52,267 nucleotides of DNA, taken from positions 1 to 52,267 of IMG/VR virus record IMGVR_UViG_3300012683_000011, one strand, 5' to 3'. A program made the translations under genes and the position numbers. Shown here piece by piece: positions 1-6,830 of the stretch; position 1 is the stretch's first letter; every line of letters starts with the position of its first letter. This DNA comes from a virus. The notes under the pieces are model-generated. The model was given only the letters and a program-made list of their open reading frames with translations, was not told the DNA's origin and did not search any database.

Positions 1-3
1 CGA

Positions 4-456
4 CTATAACGAATTCTTTATGCTTCGGAGTTCCTGCGGGCTTAGCGTCGTGTTCTTCACTATTTCCTGACACGTTTGAATCTCCTGCAATACGACAAGC
101 ATCTTATGTACTTCGATTAAATTGAAATAATTTAATTTCCAGCAAAAATAAGATTTAATTCTTGGCATATCCTTTAGGTTATAGGTCGAAAAATCAGCTA
201 TTAACCAATCAATTATAAGTGGAAATTTCCGAAAGTCAATATTAAATACGCATAATGCGTAATGAACTAATGATTTTGGACCCTCAATAAATGCGAGGGT
301 CCAATCGTCAATTGTAAGATTAAGGCTCTTTGGGAGCCCTAGTCTATGTAACCGGTACTCCCGTAAGCTCATTTTAATCCACTTTCCTTCTATGTAATAT
401 GTATTTAGAAACCTTTGATTTTCTTCAAACTCAAGCAGTTGGGGGTTGGGAGACAT
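4..456 (-). CDS. Uncharacterised 150-aa protein, last gene of the leftward operon in view
   Basis: I do not recognise this protein. It has 150 residues, is rich in aromatic and basic residues, looks mostly helical, and shows no cysteine motif, signal peptide or membrane segment. Its ATG sits inside the 3' end of the gene at 431-736 (26 shared bases), which fits translational coupling in the leftward operon. The TAG stop is three bases from the window edge, so the gene is complete. Its Trp/Tyr-rich helical style resembles the proteins at 51639-51974 and 51958-52267, but I cannot align them with confidence. Confidence 0.75.
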   Translation of the reverse strand: MSPNPQLLEFEENQRFLNTYYIEGKWIKMSLREYRLHRLGLPKSLNLTIDDWTLAFIEGPKSLVHYALCVFNIDFRKFPLIIDWLIADFSTYNLKDMPRIKSYFCWKLNYFNLIEVHKMLVVLQEIQTCQEIVKNTTLSPQELRSIKNSL

Positions 457-736
457 TAGTTGTATACCAAGTTACCCAATTGGAAATATCACCAGAGTCA
501 ACAATAGCAGGCTTATTGTCAGGACCTAAGTTTGAAGTAACCCACTTACGAAACTCGTCAGTACAAGCCTGTAACCAATCTTTATTCGTGAGCCAGCTAA
601 GCTCGAAAATCCAGCAAATAGCTGTAGAATAATTACGATGCTCATTAACTAACTTACAAATCGCATCCCAATCATCCTTAGCGCCAAGATTCTGGCGAAC
701 CAATCCAAGAATATCTTCTTTAGTATACTGTGACAT
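431..736 (-). CDS. Uncharacterised 101-aa protein
   Basis: Unrecognised. It has 101 residues and is tryptophan-rich (seven Trp, including CWIFELSW and SNWVTWY), with a helical N-terminal half. The ATG is preceded by AGGG about 6 bases upstream. It overlaps the next gene (4-456) by 26 bases and is separated from 773-1024 by a 36-bp gap. No domain assignment is possible from sequence alone; the high Trp content suggests a small globular or protein-binding fold (inference). Confidence 0.75.
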   Translation of the reverse strand: MSQYTKEDILGLVRQNLGAKDDWDAICKLVNEHRNYSTAICWIFELSWLTNKDWLQACTDEFRKWVTSNLGPDNKPAIVDSGDISNWVTWYTTNVSQPPTA

Positions 737-772
737 TGTTTGCCCTAATGTTTCCTAGTTTTAAATCTAAGC

Positions 773-1024
773 TCAGGACTCGTCGTCCTCAGTGTCCTCA
801 TAATTATCAATCATTTCATCGCAATACTCAGTAAGCTCTGCTAATTCAGTTTGAGCATGCTCAAGAGCATCCGCAACTCCAGCGGCGTCGGACTCAATTA
901 AAATCTTACGAATCTCAGTAATAGCATCATCAATCCTCTCAGTAAAAAGCTTTGGCTTTTCGATCTTTTCTGGATTAATAGCAGCGTCACTTGACGTTGG
1001 CTTGCGCTTTGACGGCATCGACAT
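773..1024 (-). CDS. Small acidic protein, 83 aa
   Basis: Unrecognised. It starts with a basic, Ser/Thr-rich stretch (MSMPSKRKPTSSD), continues as a helical region with heptad-like Leu/Ile spacing and ends in a strongly acidic tail (NYEDTEDDES). The start at 1024 has a good SD (AAAGGA, 5 bases from ATG). An acidic tail on a short helix is common in small phage proteins that contact DNA-binding proteins, but that is only inference. It overlaps 987-1196 by 38 bases. Confidence 0.75.
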   Translation of the reverse strand: MSMPSKRKPTSSDAAINPEKIEKPKLFTERIDDAITEIRKILIESDAAGVADALEHAQTELAELTEYCDEMIDNYEDTEDDES

Positions 1025-1196
1025 AAAATTCCTTTATTGCGTTGTATGCTTTTTCATTTTCTAAAATGAATCGGCGGTTGTTTGAAATCCATAATTCCAA
1101 AACGACTTTATCATCACCAGAAGCTGTTTTAAGAGCTTCTAATTGTGCTTCGAGTAAAGCTTGTCGCTTTTCAAACTTTATCAGGAAGGTCTGCAA
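987..1196 (-). CDS. Small helical protein, 69 aa, probable TTG start
   Basis: Unrecognised. The predicted protein is an almost continuous amphipathic helix with alternating charged residues, which may form a coiled coil. No ATG or GTG is available near the beginning of the open frame, so the start is probably TTG at 1196, within the 3' end of the upstream gene (26 shared bases). The start is therefore uncertain. It sits in a run of three small helical proteins (773-1533) that may act together. Confidence 0.55.
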   Translation of the reverse strand: MQTFLIKFEKRQALLEAQLEALKTASGDDKVVLELWISNNRRFILENEKAYNAIKEFYVDAVKAQANVK

Positions 1197-1533
1197 GGCT
1201 ATCTATTTTCTTTTGAATGCTCAAGGCTACTTTTTGAACGGCATCAGAAGCGGCTAATTCCACATCTTCGTATGTCTTCTCATTCTCAGCGACCCATTGA
1301 GCCATGTAGATAACTCTTTGTTTGTATTTACTTAATCGTTCTTCAGCTTCTAATAGATTAGCGTCGGCGAAACGTTTTGCTTTCGCTAGCCTTTCTACTT
1401 CTTTCTCAGCGTTTGATATACCACCATTTTGTAAAAAGTGTAAATCTTGTTTTCGTTTCTTAAACAATACGGCGAAAACTTTTGATTTACTTAGCGCAGC
1501 CAGAATTGCGACAACATCCTCTTGATCGGACAT
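1171..1533 (-). CDS. Coiled-coil protein, 120 aa
   Basis: Residues 1-120 are dominated by charged helices with heptad-like hydrophobic spacing (for example AEKEVERLAKAKRFADANLL), suggesting a coiled coil. I chose ATG 1533, which has GAGAG five to nine bases upstream, over an upstream in-frame TTG at 1563. The gene is the first one leftward of the intrinsic terminator at 1579-1614, so its expression must come from read-through or a weak local promoter. Function unknown. Confidence 0.7.
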   Translation of the reverse strand: MSDQEDVVAILAALSKSKVFAVLFKKRKQDLHFLQNGGISNAEKEVERLAKAKRFADANLLEAEERLSKYKQRVIYMAQWVAENEKTYEDVELAASDAVQKVALSIQKKIDSLADLPDKV

Positions 1534-1578
1534 TTTGACTCTCTCAATTACACTTGCTTGCAATTGTTAGTAGCTAAC

Positions 1579-1614
1579 AAAAAACTCCCTGCAAGTGGCT
1601 AATTTGCAGGGAGT
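1579..1614 (-). terminator. Intrinsic terminator after the Ala/Pro-rich gene
   Basis: A perfect 11-bp stem (1584-1594 with 1604-1614) and 9-nt loop is followed on the minus strand by a run of six T. This is a textbook factor-independent terminator for leftward transcription. It lies 8 bases past the stop of the gene at 1622-2215 and closes a single-gene unit that starts at the promoter at 2312-2340. Confidence 0.85.
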
Positions 1615-1621
1615 GTTTATC

Positions 1622-2215
1622 TTACTTAGCAGCGACCGGAGCAGCCGCAGTGATCGCGGCAACAGCGGCATCAGCTTCATTAAGCTTCAGCTTCTTAACA
1701 ACATCATCGCCGAGCATCGCGTACATTTCATCCATCGAACCAAACTTACCCATCAGACGCTTCAGAGCATCCTTGAACAGATCAGTCTGCTTAACGCGAG
1801 CCTTCTTCTCACCAGTCGCACGTTCCTTGTGGAGACTATCATCAACCTTGAGAATATTCTTGAGAACTCCACCAACTGCATAAGCAGCGCGACCTTCCTT
1901 GTTACCAGGGAAAGCAGACTTCGGAGTTGCATCGAAAGCCTTAACAGCTTCCGCAAGATCAGTGACACCGCAAGCAGCGCAAGTAGCCTTAAAAGCTTCA
2001 AAAAGCTTCTTAGCATCAATACCATTGATATTCGGAATCGTAACCGCGCCTTCCCCCTTCGCCTTACCAAACTTCGCAATAACCTTGCGAGTCTTAGTTT
2101 CAGCAGCCGGAGCGGCAACATTTTCAGTCGGCGCAGCGGTAGCAGAAACATTAGTAGGAGCGGGGGCAACGGGAGCAGTAGAAACAGCAGCCTTCGGAGG
2201 CGGGGGCGCAATCAT
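1622..2215 (-). CDS. Ala/Pro-rich, highly expressed protein of unknown function, 197 aa
   Basis: The N-terminal 40 residues are a low-complexity Ala/Pro/Val segment starting MIAPPPPKAAVSTAP. They are followed by a basic stretch and a mainly helical domain with CAAC near the middle, and the C terminus is again Ala-rich. I do not recognise a family. Codon use is clearly different from its neighbours, with many C-ending codons (AAC, ATC, CGC, TTC), and the gene is GC-richer. It has its own near-consensus promoter, a leader with two GAAA-loop hairpins and an intrinsic terminator. Together these point to a very abundant early product. Possible roles are a DNA-coating, host-takeover or minor virion protein (inference). 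Confidence 0.85.
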   Translation of the reverse strand: MIAPPPPKAAVSTAPVAPAPTNVSATAAPTENVAAPAAETKTRKVIAKFGKAKGEGAVTIPNINGIDAKKLFEAFKATCAACGVTDLAEAVKAFDATPKSAFPGNKEGRAAYAVGGVLKNILKVDDSLHKERATGEKKARVKQTDLFKDALKRLMGKFGSMDEMYAMLGDDVVKKLKLNEADAAVAAITAAAPVAAK

Positions 2216-2230
2216 TGTATACTCTTTTCT

Positions 2231-2262
2231 GTTACTTTCGTAACTTTTTTGTACTTTCGTAC
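2231..2262 (-). promoter_or_regulatory. Two GAAA-tetraloop hairpins in the leader
   Basis: On the minus strand the leader of the gene at 1622-2215 contains two adjacent hairpins, each closed by a GAAA loop: GTAC-GAAA-GTAC (2251-2262) and GTTAC-GAAA-GTAAC (2231-2244), separated by six A. GNRA-loop hairpins at 5' ends are known to stabilise phage and bacterial mRNAs; that role here is inferred. The stems are GTAC/GTTAC palindromes, related to the GTNAC motif repeated elsewhere in this genome. Confidence 0.7.
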
Positions 2263-2311
2263 ATTTGTTAGGGCCAGTACCTTTTGGGTGGCTCCGGCCT
2301 TGTGATGCCTA

Positions 2312-2340
2312 ATTATAACCGATGAAATTCACTCTGTCAA
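2312..2340 (-). promoter_or_regulatory. Sigma-70-type promoter, leftward
   Basis: The minus strand carries TTGACA (2335-2340) and TATAAT (2312-2317) separated by exactly 17 bp, a perfect match to the bacterial housekeeping promoter. It overlaps the 3' end of the upstream gene (2329-2799) and drives the Ala/Pro-rich gene at 1622-2215. The predicted start of transcription is near 2304. Confidence 0.85.
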
Positions 2341-2799
2341 TAGCCAATATGGCTTTTTCTGGCGACGGTAGTCCCCGGACCTAACTCGTGTACGCTTATA
2401 GAGTAATCTATAACTCTCGTACATATCTGAGCTTACACAGTCAGCCGGAAACGTAACTCTAGGTTCAATCCAACCGTTAGTTGGAAAAGCCTTAATGTAT
2501 TGCATTAAAATTGTATCAAATTTCCATGTACGCAACCCTCCATAATAAATATCATTGTAGCGGGAAATGACGTGTTGGTAGAAATTCTTAACCCAAAGTA
2601 CGTGATCTCGTGACAACGTGACCCACAATAAGTTTGGGTGATTTTGTAAATCTAATGCATAATGTGGTTCTAAGATCATGCAAAGTATTGCTGAAGAAAG
2701 TAACGGTTCAAGTTCCTTAGCATACTTTTGTATAGTTTTATCACTGAGCCACCAAGCGCATGTTTGTGGATCAGGATGTACGAAGTATATGGGTTCCAT
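2329..2799 (-). CDS. Phage protein of a common hypothetical family (HPxxxW motif)
   Basis: 156 residues. The order of motifs, an N-terminal VHPDPQTCAWWLSDK, a central NHPNLLWV followed by a Trp/Tyr-rich helix, and a C-terminal RRQKKPYWL, matches a widespread phage family of unknown function that usually begins DxDPxxAAxxxCDKH, contains HPSxxW and ends near a PxWL motif. The family match is from memory of the pattern. The start ATG has AAGG 7 bases upstream. The phased octamer GTGACAACGTGAC (2610-2622) lies inside the gene and encodes part of WVTLSRDHV. Confidence 0.75.
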   Translation of the reverse strand: MEPIYFVHPDPQTCAWWLSDKTIQKYAKELEPLLSSAILCMILEPHYALDLQNHPNLLWVTLSRDHVLWVKNFYQHVISRYNDIYYGGLRTWKFDTILMQYIKAFPTNGWIEPRVTFPADCVSSDMYESYRLLYKRTRVRSGDYRRQKKPYWLLTE

Positions 2800-2808
2800 G
2801 TGTCACCT

Positions 2809-3012
2809 TCATTTGAAGCGTAGTTCAAAGGTTTCTGATAAAATAAGTTTAGGAAAGCCTACATACTTACGGCCAATTGGCATCGTGACACCGTGATCTA
2901 TAAAATAACAACTTGGAACCCCATTCGGGTATGAAATAACTACATATAAAGTCGATAATGGTAAATTCAAGGCGAATTTTAGCATTTGTTCTGTATATTG
3001 TTGTTTTGTCAT
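2809..3012 (-). CDS. Uncharacterised 67-aa protein
   Basis: Unrecognised. It is a short protein with alternating beta-type segments (STLYVVISYPNG, SCYFIDHGVTMPIG) and no cysteine pair. It is the first gene leftward of the 376-bp non-coding segment at 3013-3388 and ends 10 bases before the next start. The SD is weak. The sequence for GVTMP overlaps the phased motif at 2885-2897. Confidence 0.65.
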   Translation of the reverse strand: MTKQQYTEQMLKFALNLPLSTLYVVISYPNGVPSCYFIDHGVTMPIGRKYVGFPKLILSETFELRFK

Positions 3013-3388
3013 ATTTATAGACCGGAAGTAAGCCCTAACTCTATAGGGTATTGGCGGTTATGGCGCGCAGTTAAACGTTTAACCCTCGGCATGGAGTAAA
3101 AATGCCAGTGCGATAGAATAACGTTTATTGAAAGTAGGTATGGTATGTAAAAAGTAAGTAGTAGTTATATAGGGGGTAGATATATGGGATTCCCCATTTT
3201 CCAATGCCTTACCCTTATTCTTAAAAACGTCATTCTATCGCATCGATCGGTGGCTAGGGGGTATTTAGTTAACAGGTGTTAACATTGGCCCATTGCAGCT
3301 TGCAGTGGCCCCAGGATCGACGCTAGGTGGCCTAGGCTGCCCCAGGCTCGACGATCTAGCTTAAAAGGTGGCAGAGTAGGGGGTGGCC
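3013..3388. other. Non-coding segment with long-range inverted repeat and GC-rich repeats
   Basis: No credible gene lies here. An imperfect inverted repeat (17 of 18 bases) joins 3109-3126 and 3225-3242 around about 98 nt; a small hairpin (GGCAT/ATGCC) lies at 3089-3105. The part at 3309-3359 is much GC-richer than its surroundings and holds a direct repeat of CCCCAGG-A/C-TCGACG (3309-3322 and 3340-3353) with CTAGGTGGCCTAG between. It probably acts as a control region or structured leader for the genes at 2329-3012, but I cannot identify a promoter. Confidence 0.6.
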
Positions 3389-3835
3389 CTACCCATGGTC
3401 AGATTGATGTGAAATGTACTGATTTTGAAGAGTTTTAAGTTCTTTTTCAAGAGCATTGACACGTTGTAACAGTGTTTCTTTGTCTTCAATAATCGCTCTA
3501 AAATTCATTAAAAGAACTTCTTTTAGACGAACTTTTAGACGAAAATGATTTCTAATTTCACTTTCACCAGTGAATTCACAAACACAATCTTCGTCTAAGA
3601 ATTGCTCTAATTGTTTTAGTGGTAATGTGACTTCGTGACAACGTGACGTTGTAATGTTTGGGCTAACGCTATCTAAAATATTAAAAGCATTACTTTCAGC
3701 TACAATGTCTACAACTTGATTACATTGATTTGCCATTTTAAAAGCTTCTTGTCGTAACGTATCTCTATATTCTTTTTGTTTTACTAAATCATTATTATAC
3801 CAAAAATAAGGTAACGCGGATATACAATGTCTCAC
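3389..3835 (-). CDS. Uncharacterised 148-aa protein with C-terminal coiled coil
   Basis: Unrecognised. I start it at GTG 3835, whose GTGA overlaps the stop of the upstream gene, rather than a TTG 42 bases further upstream. The C-terminal 45 residues have heptad spacing (LLQRVNALEKELKTLQ), indicating a coiled coil. The run of four phased octamers at 3627-3655 is translated here as ITTSRCHEVTL; this stretch probably represents repeat DNA accommodated in the reading frame. Confidence 0.65.
   Translation of the reverse strand: MRHCISALPYFWYNNDLVKQKEYRDTLRQEAFKMANQCNQVVDIVAESNAFNILDSVSPNITTSRCHEVTLPLKQLEQFLDEDCVCEFTGESEIRNHFRLKVRLKEVLLMNFRAIIEDKETLLQRVNALEKELKTLQNQYISHQSDHG
3627..3655. repeat. 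Phased GTNAC octamer run, four units, inside a gene
   Basis: GTGAC-TTC, GTGAC-AAC, GTGAC-GTT, GTAAT follow one another at exactly 8-bp steps. This is the clearest copy of the GTNACNNN family inside a coding region. Confidence 0.85.
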
Positions 3836-4089
3836 AATGTCACCAGACGCATAGCGATTGCTTCCCAACGGGGCCAATTTACGTACTTCTCAAAACCTTC
3901 GAGAAACTTGTGAAAGTCTCTCATAATCATGTCGTACATTTGCGTAAGAGAAACAATAAGCTTCTCTCGACACGTTGAACGAAGCTTCATATTGCTAACC
4001 GCATTAGCAATCTTCTTCGTGTACTCATCAATTGCTTGAGAATTGATGATTAGTGTGTCGTGTATAATAAACTTAGCCTGGAGAATCAT
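3832..4089 (-). CDS. Uncharacterised 85-aa helical protein
   Basis: Unrecognised, mostly helical with several Met and Arg. ATG 4089 has GAGG seven bases upstream. The start overlaps the end of 4073-4270 by 17 bases and its stop overlaps the GTG of 3389-3835 by 4 bases, so these genes are translationally coupled. No motif can be named. Confidence 0.7.
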   Translation of the reverse strand: MILQAKFIIHDTLIINSQAIDEYTKKIANAVSNMKLRSTCREKLIVSLTQMYDMIMRDFHKFLEGFEKYVNWPRWEAIAMRLVTL

Positions 4090-4270
4090 TTGTTACCTCG
4101 CCTTCACTTTTGTAGTAGTGGGTACGGATGAATAAATTTAACTTGTCGATAAGATTAAATAATTCAACTAAATTCTTTGCCTCAAATAAGTCTGTTGGCC
4201 TACTAATATTATCTATGTGAGCGCTCATAGCAGTAATTAACGTAGCAGCTTCGCCTTTACTCAGTTTCAT
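4073..4270 (-). CDS. Uncharacterised 65-aa protein
   Basis: The open frame extends further upstream, but ATG 4270 is preceded by a strong SD (GGAGG, 6 bases) and overlaps the upstream stop by only 14 bases, so I choose it. The product starts MKLSKGEAATLITAMSAH and is a short helical protein. Function unknown. Confidence 0.7.
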   Translation of the reverse strand: MKLSKGEAATLITAMSAHIDNISRPTDLFEAKNLVELFNLIDKLNLFIRTHYYKSEGEVTNDSPG

Positions 4271-4700
4271 TGGTAGCCTCCATTGGCTTGTCACAGACAA
4301 GTTTCTTTTTCGGGACCATTTCTTCTGTTTCAACCCACTTACAGGATTGACCACTAATATGAAGCTCAATCAAAATATTGTTATTGCGCCAATATTTACG
4401 TAAAGAGCGCTCAGGGTCATCTTTATTAGGCCAATCTTTTCTAGCCCCAAAGCCATTGAATGAAAGAGCCTTCAAATATGGTAAAATCTTTTGTGCATTA
4501 TCGAACCAAAGATCAACTTCTAATCCCTCGTCACCATATTGATAAAAATAAACGCAGTCAGTATCGTGGCCGTTTTCCTTAGCAACGTCGTAAACAATAC
4601 TGTAAAGTTTCTCGTATTTCTCTTTTACATTGTTACGTCGTTTCGCCGCTTCTTCCGCTTCTTTTGTTTGGTAAGCATTCCATGTTTCAAACGTTTGCAT
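4257..4700 (-). CDS. Uncharacterised 147-aa protein
   Basis: I start at ATG 4700 (AGGA, 6 bases upstream) rather than an in-frame ATG at 4736 that has no SD. The protein has a charged N-terminal helix (EAEEAAKRRNNVKEKYEKL), then a mixed region with several aromatic residues and a late KKK stretch. I do not recognise a family. Confidence 0.7.
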   Translation of the reverse strand: MQTFETWNAYQTKEAEEAAKRRNNVKEKYEKLYSIVYDVAKENGHDTDCVYFYQYGDEGLEVDLWFDNAQKILPYLKALSFNGFGARKDWPNKDDPERSLRKYWRNNNILIELHISGQSCKWVETEEMVPKKKLVCDKPMEATNETE

Positions 4701-4917
4701 AACTGTTCCTGTATACGAAGTGTGTTTGTGTTTCAAAGACTTGTCTTACAATTACTTCTTCTTGTAACAATTGATCTAAAGCTTGTATGAACACGTCGTA
4801 GCGGTATGTGTTCCAGGCGCCGACACCTAGTGACGCTTTTAGCTGTGAATAAGTTTTGTTATTCATCCGCAATTGAGCGACGATACTTTTCACCATGCTA
4901 GAAATGGGAATGAACAT
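4687..4917 (-). CDS. Possible winged-helix-like protein, 76 aa
   Basis: The segment KTYSQLKASLGVGAWNTYRY followed by DVFIQALDQLLQEEVIVRQV and a beta hairpin is reminiscent of a winged-helix layout, where a helix-turn-helix precedes a two-strand wing. This is a weak pattern-level suggestion. The start is either ATG 4917, inside the upstream gene, or ATG 4896 just past the upstream stop; neither has a strong SD. Confidence 0.6.
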   Translation of the reverse strand: MFIPISSMVKSIVAQLRMNNKTYSQLKASLGVGAWNTYRYDVFIQALDQLLQEEVIVRQVFETQTHFVYRNSYANV

Positions 4918-5236
4918 AATCCGCTATTTCTTTGAATGTTTTATTTTGCTCGTCGTTAAGAGTAACGATTCTATGAATTTCATCTAAAGTGATTTTAAAA
5001 TGCAGTTCTGGTAGTATGTAAGTGGCGTTTGGCCCTTCAAAATGTGCCCCTGTAATTACAGCGTAATCATTCTCATCATAGATGATGCGTTGTTTTAGAA
5101 CAGCGTGACGAAGAATCCCAAGTGCGCAGTAATGGCAATCTCCGTCAATGATCTTTACAAGATCAAGTGTACAGTGTTTATCTTCATCAGCATTATTTAA
5201 TGCTTCGACGAATTGTTCTTTTAAATGAGGGTCCAT
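4898..5236 (-). CDS. Phage protein of a common hypothetical family (YCALGILRHA)
   Basis: 112 residues. The pattern, a central HYCALGIL motif followed later by LPE, then LNDEQNKTFKEIADYV near the end, matches a widespread family of small phage proteins that usually show CCLGVL and LND--G-SF-EIA. The family has no known function. ATG 5236 has a good SD (AAGGA, 6 bases). Confidence 0.75.
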   Translation of the reverse strand: MDPHLKEQFVEALNNADEDKHCTLDLVKIIDGDCHYCALGILRHAVLKQRIIYDENDYAVITGAHFEGPNATYILPELHFKITLDEIHRIVTLNDEQNKTFKEIADYVHSHF

Positions 5237-5342
5237 GTTTAGTTCCTTTATACCCGTGGTCAGACTTGCACTGACAAGGCATCACTGCCGGCACTTTTTA
5301 AAAATGCTATGTTTGCTATTTCATCACACGGGCGAGTGAAAG

Positions 5343-5510
5343 TTACTTTTTAAGTATTTTGTCTGTGGTTGTACGAACTGAAAAGTATTCAACGATAAAT
5401 TGTTTTTCACCATGCAATAGAGTTTTACGCCACGTTACGCTAAACCCCATGCGTCTTAATTCATCGCGACGTTGTAACGCCGTGTCAATGTGGTTAAAAG
5501 TTTCGATCAT
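5343..5510 (-). CDS. Uncharacterised 55-aa protein
   Basis: A short gene, MIETFNHIDTALQRRDELRR at its start, with ATG 5510 overlapping the stop of 5507-5695 by four bases (ATGA). Its coding style matches the neighbours (helical N terminus, beta-type C terminus FIVEYFSVRTTT). A phased octamer run (5466-5486) lies inside it. The 106 bp downstream to 5237 are non-coding and contain a GTCAG/CTGAC hairpin. Function unknown. Confidence 0.7.
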   Translation of the reverse strand: MIETFNHIDTALQRRDELRRMGFSVTWRKTLLHGEKQFIVEYFSVRTTTDKILKK

Positions 5511-5695
5511 ACCATTTCTGCCTTACAGTTACAATAGTAAGGAAATTCCAGTACCCAAATGACTTCTTTAATTTTATACATTATATTTTTGTAGTAAATT
5601 AAATCGCCCCATGCAGGCGGGGAAGGTAATTCAAATAAGTCATCTTGGTGTTTAGTTTCATTTTTGAGTATTTTAAACTCGATATTAATTTTCAC
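5507..5695 (-). CDS. Uncharacterised 62-aa protein
   Basis: Starts at GTG 5695 with a near-perfect SD (GGAGGT, 5 bases), overlapping the stop of the upstream gene (GTGA). The protein has a Pro-rich turn (ELPSPPAWGDLIYY) and ends with a CNC motif. Small phage proteins with -PxxGD-IxY-xxxY-V- often adopt an SH3-like beta barrel; here that is only a guess. Confidence 0.65.
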   Translation of the reverse strand: MKINIEFKILKNETKHQDDLFELPSPPAWGDLIYYKNIMYKIKEVIWVLEFPYYCNCKAEMV

Positions 5696-5901
5696 AACTT
5701 ACCTCCGTAAAGATGGGCACGAATTCTTAGTGCTTCTTTAATAAGATGTTTGTATTGATCGGTTTTACCGTAATGCTTCTTAATCACTTTAGCGGAGTAA
5801 CGCAAACGTTTGATTTCGTTGTTGACTCGTTCACTAATAATTATAGTCTTATTAGAGTTAGTTTTGCGACAACGAATTATTCTGGTTATTTCAGTACGCA
5901 T
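5692..5901 (-). CDS. Small basic protein, 69 aa
   Basis: Strongly basic (many Arg and Lys throughout), helical, without cysteine pairs. It could bind nucleic acid (inference from charge). The start overlaps the end of 5891-6070 by 11 bases. Unrecognised. Confidence 0.65.
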   Translation of the reverse strand: MRTEITRIIRCRKTNSNKTIIISERVNNEIKRLRYSAKVIKKHYGKTDQYKHLIKEALRIRAHLYGGKL

Positions 5902-6070
5902 AAAGTTTTCGTCTTCGTAATTCAGTGATTATACTAAGATATTCTTCATTTTCATCAATCAATTGCTGCATAAGCAACTCCACAATAACTTCACGGAGTA
6001 TGTTTATATCTTCCGTATCTACTTTATTAAGTAGAGCAATGATTTTATCGCGGAATTGTTTGTGCGTCAT
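5891..6070 (-). CDS. Uncharacterised 59-aa helical protein
   Basis: ATG 6070 has GGAG 5-6 bases upstream and is preferred over an upstream in-frame ATG that lies inside 6081-6293. The product (MTHKQFRDKIIALLNKVDTE at its start) is helical and acidic in the middle, basic at the end. Unrecognised. Confidence 0.65.
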   Translation of the reverse strand: MTHKQFRDKIIALLNKVDTEDINILREVIVELLMQQLIDENEEYLSIITELRRRKLYAY

Positions 6071-6080
6071 TGTTACTCCG

Positions 6081-6293
6081 TTACTCCAATTCAAGAGTAA
6101 ATTTGTATGGCTTACCATTGGTGGATTGAATTTCAAAAGACTTAATCTTTCGATCCGTACCCAACTCTAAGTAAACACCATTATTTTCGTACAATACAAC
6201 CCGTTTAATCGCTGCTTGCGCAACTAATGCAGAAGCTAAACCGACTGCTATAGAGAATACTATTACTGTGAGCCAATAAAAAAGTTTATTCAT
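6081..6293 (-). CDS. Small exported or membrane-anchored protein, 70 aa
   Basis: Residues 4-27 form a hydrophobic segment (FYWLTVIVFSIAVGLASALV) followed by AQA, which looks like a signal peptide or N-terminal anchor. The remaining 42 residues are beta-rich and polar. Acting in the cell envelope is therefore likely; a superinfection-exclusion or lysis-accessory role is possible but unproven. It overlaps 6286-6651 by 8 bases. Confidence 0.7.
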   Translation of the reverse strand: MNKLFYWLTVIVFSIAVGLASALVAQAAIKRVVLYENNGVYLELGTDRKIKSFEIQSTNGKPYKFTLELE

Positions 6294-6651
6294 ATTTCTG
6301 CTTTATGAATGCGAGAATATTAGCGGCGACTTGTTCTTTGGTTGCTTCTTTACCAAGACTAATATTGTTATATCTGTGTCGATTTGGGGTACCTTCAAAA
6401 TCTGGCCAAAAGAGATTCATAAATTCATCCGTTTGTAAATCAAAGAATTCTCTTAGAACACAGAAGTCTGTTTTTCCTTTGAAGAAATTTGCCCACATAA
6501 ACCAAGCTTCACCCATTGCACAACCGCACGTTGGTGAACATGTCGTTGCACTAAAAGTATTAAAGTCAAACTTCTCGTGGTAGAGGTTACCGCGGATTAA
6601 ATGTTTGACTAATTTAAGCAAACGTTGTTTATGATGTAGTTTTGTAGTCAT
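6286..6651 (-). CDS. Phage hypothetical protein with CSPTCGCAMG motif
   Basis: 121 residues. The motif TTCSPTCGCAMGEAW, followed by EFFDLQTDEFMNLFWP and a C-terminal TKEQVAANILAFI helix, matches a common phage family in which a Cys-rich C-G-x-x-x-C-A-x-G loop precedes a FFGL/LF-P segment. The family is uncharacterised; the cysteines may bind metal. Its start is coupled to the previous gene by an ATGA overlap. Confidence 0.7.
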   Translation of the reverse strand: MTTKLHHKQRLLKLVKHLIRGNLYHEKFDFNTFSATTCSPTCGCAMGEAWFMWANFFKGKTDFCVLREFFDLQTDEFMNLFWPDFEGTPNRHRYNNISLGKEATKEQVAANILAFIKQKYE

Positions 6652-6830
6652 TGTTTCTTCTCGAAAAGTGGTTTACTAGGGCCTGGGCAAAACTCTGTTA
6701 ATGTTTTAGACCAAAGTGATAAACCAGCAAAATGTTGTTTTAGAACTTTGGGGTGAGCGCAGTAAACACCATCAGGATCAGCCCCAGCGTATTTACAATG
6801 TTCGCAACGTCTATTTTCCACAGGTTTCAT
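6648..6830 (-). CDS. Small zinc-ribbon-like protein, 60 aa
   Basis: The protein contains RRCEHCKYAG, then YCAHPKV and a final CPG, giving a C-x2-C, C-x-H, C arrangement that looks like a small metal-binding fold. I start at ATG 6830 (AGAGG just upstream, ATGA overlap with the upstream stop) rather than the in-frame ATG at 6854. Function unknown. Confidence 0.7.
   Translation of the reverse strand: MKPVENRRCEHCKYAGADPDGVYCAHPKVLKQHFAGLSLWSKTLTEFCPGPSKPLFEKKQ

Noticed and set aside
1595-2305. Rightward open frame of 236 codons opposite the Ala/Pro-rich gene
   Set aside because: It is the shadow of the GC-rich codon pattern of 1622-2215, is Ser/Arg-rich without structure, and would run through a terminator.
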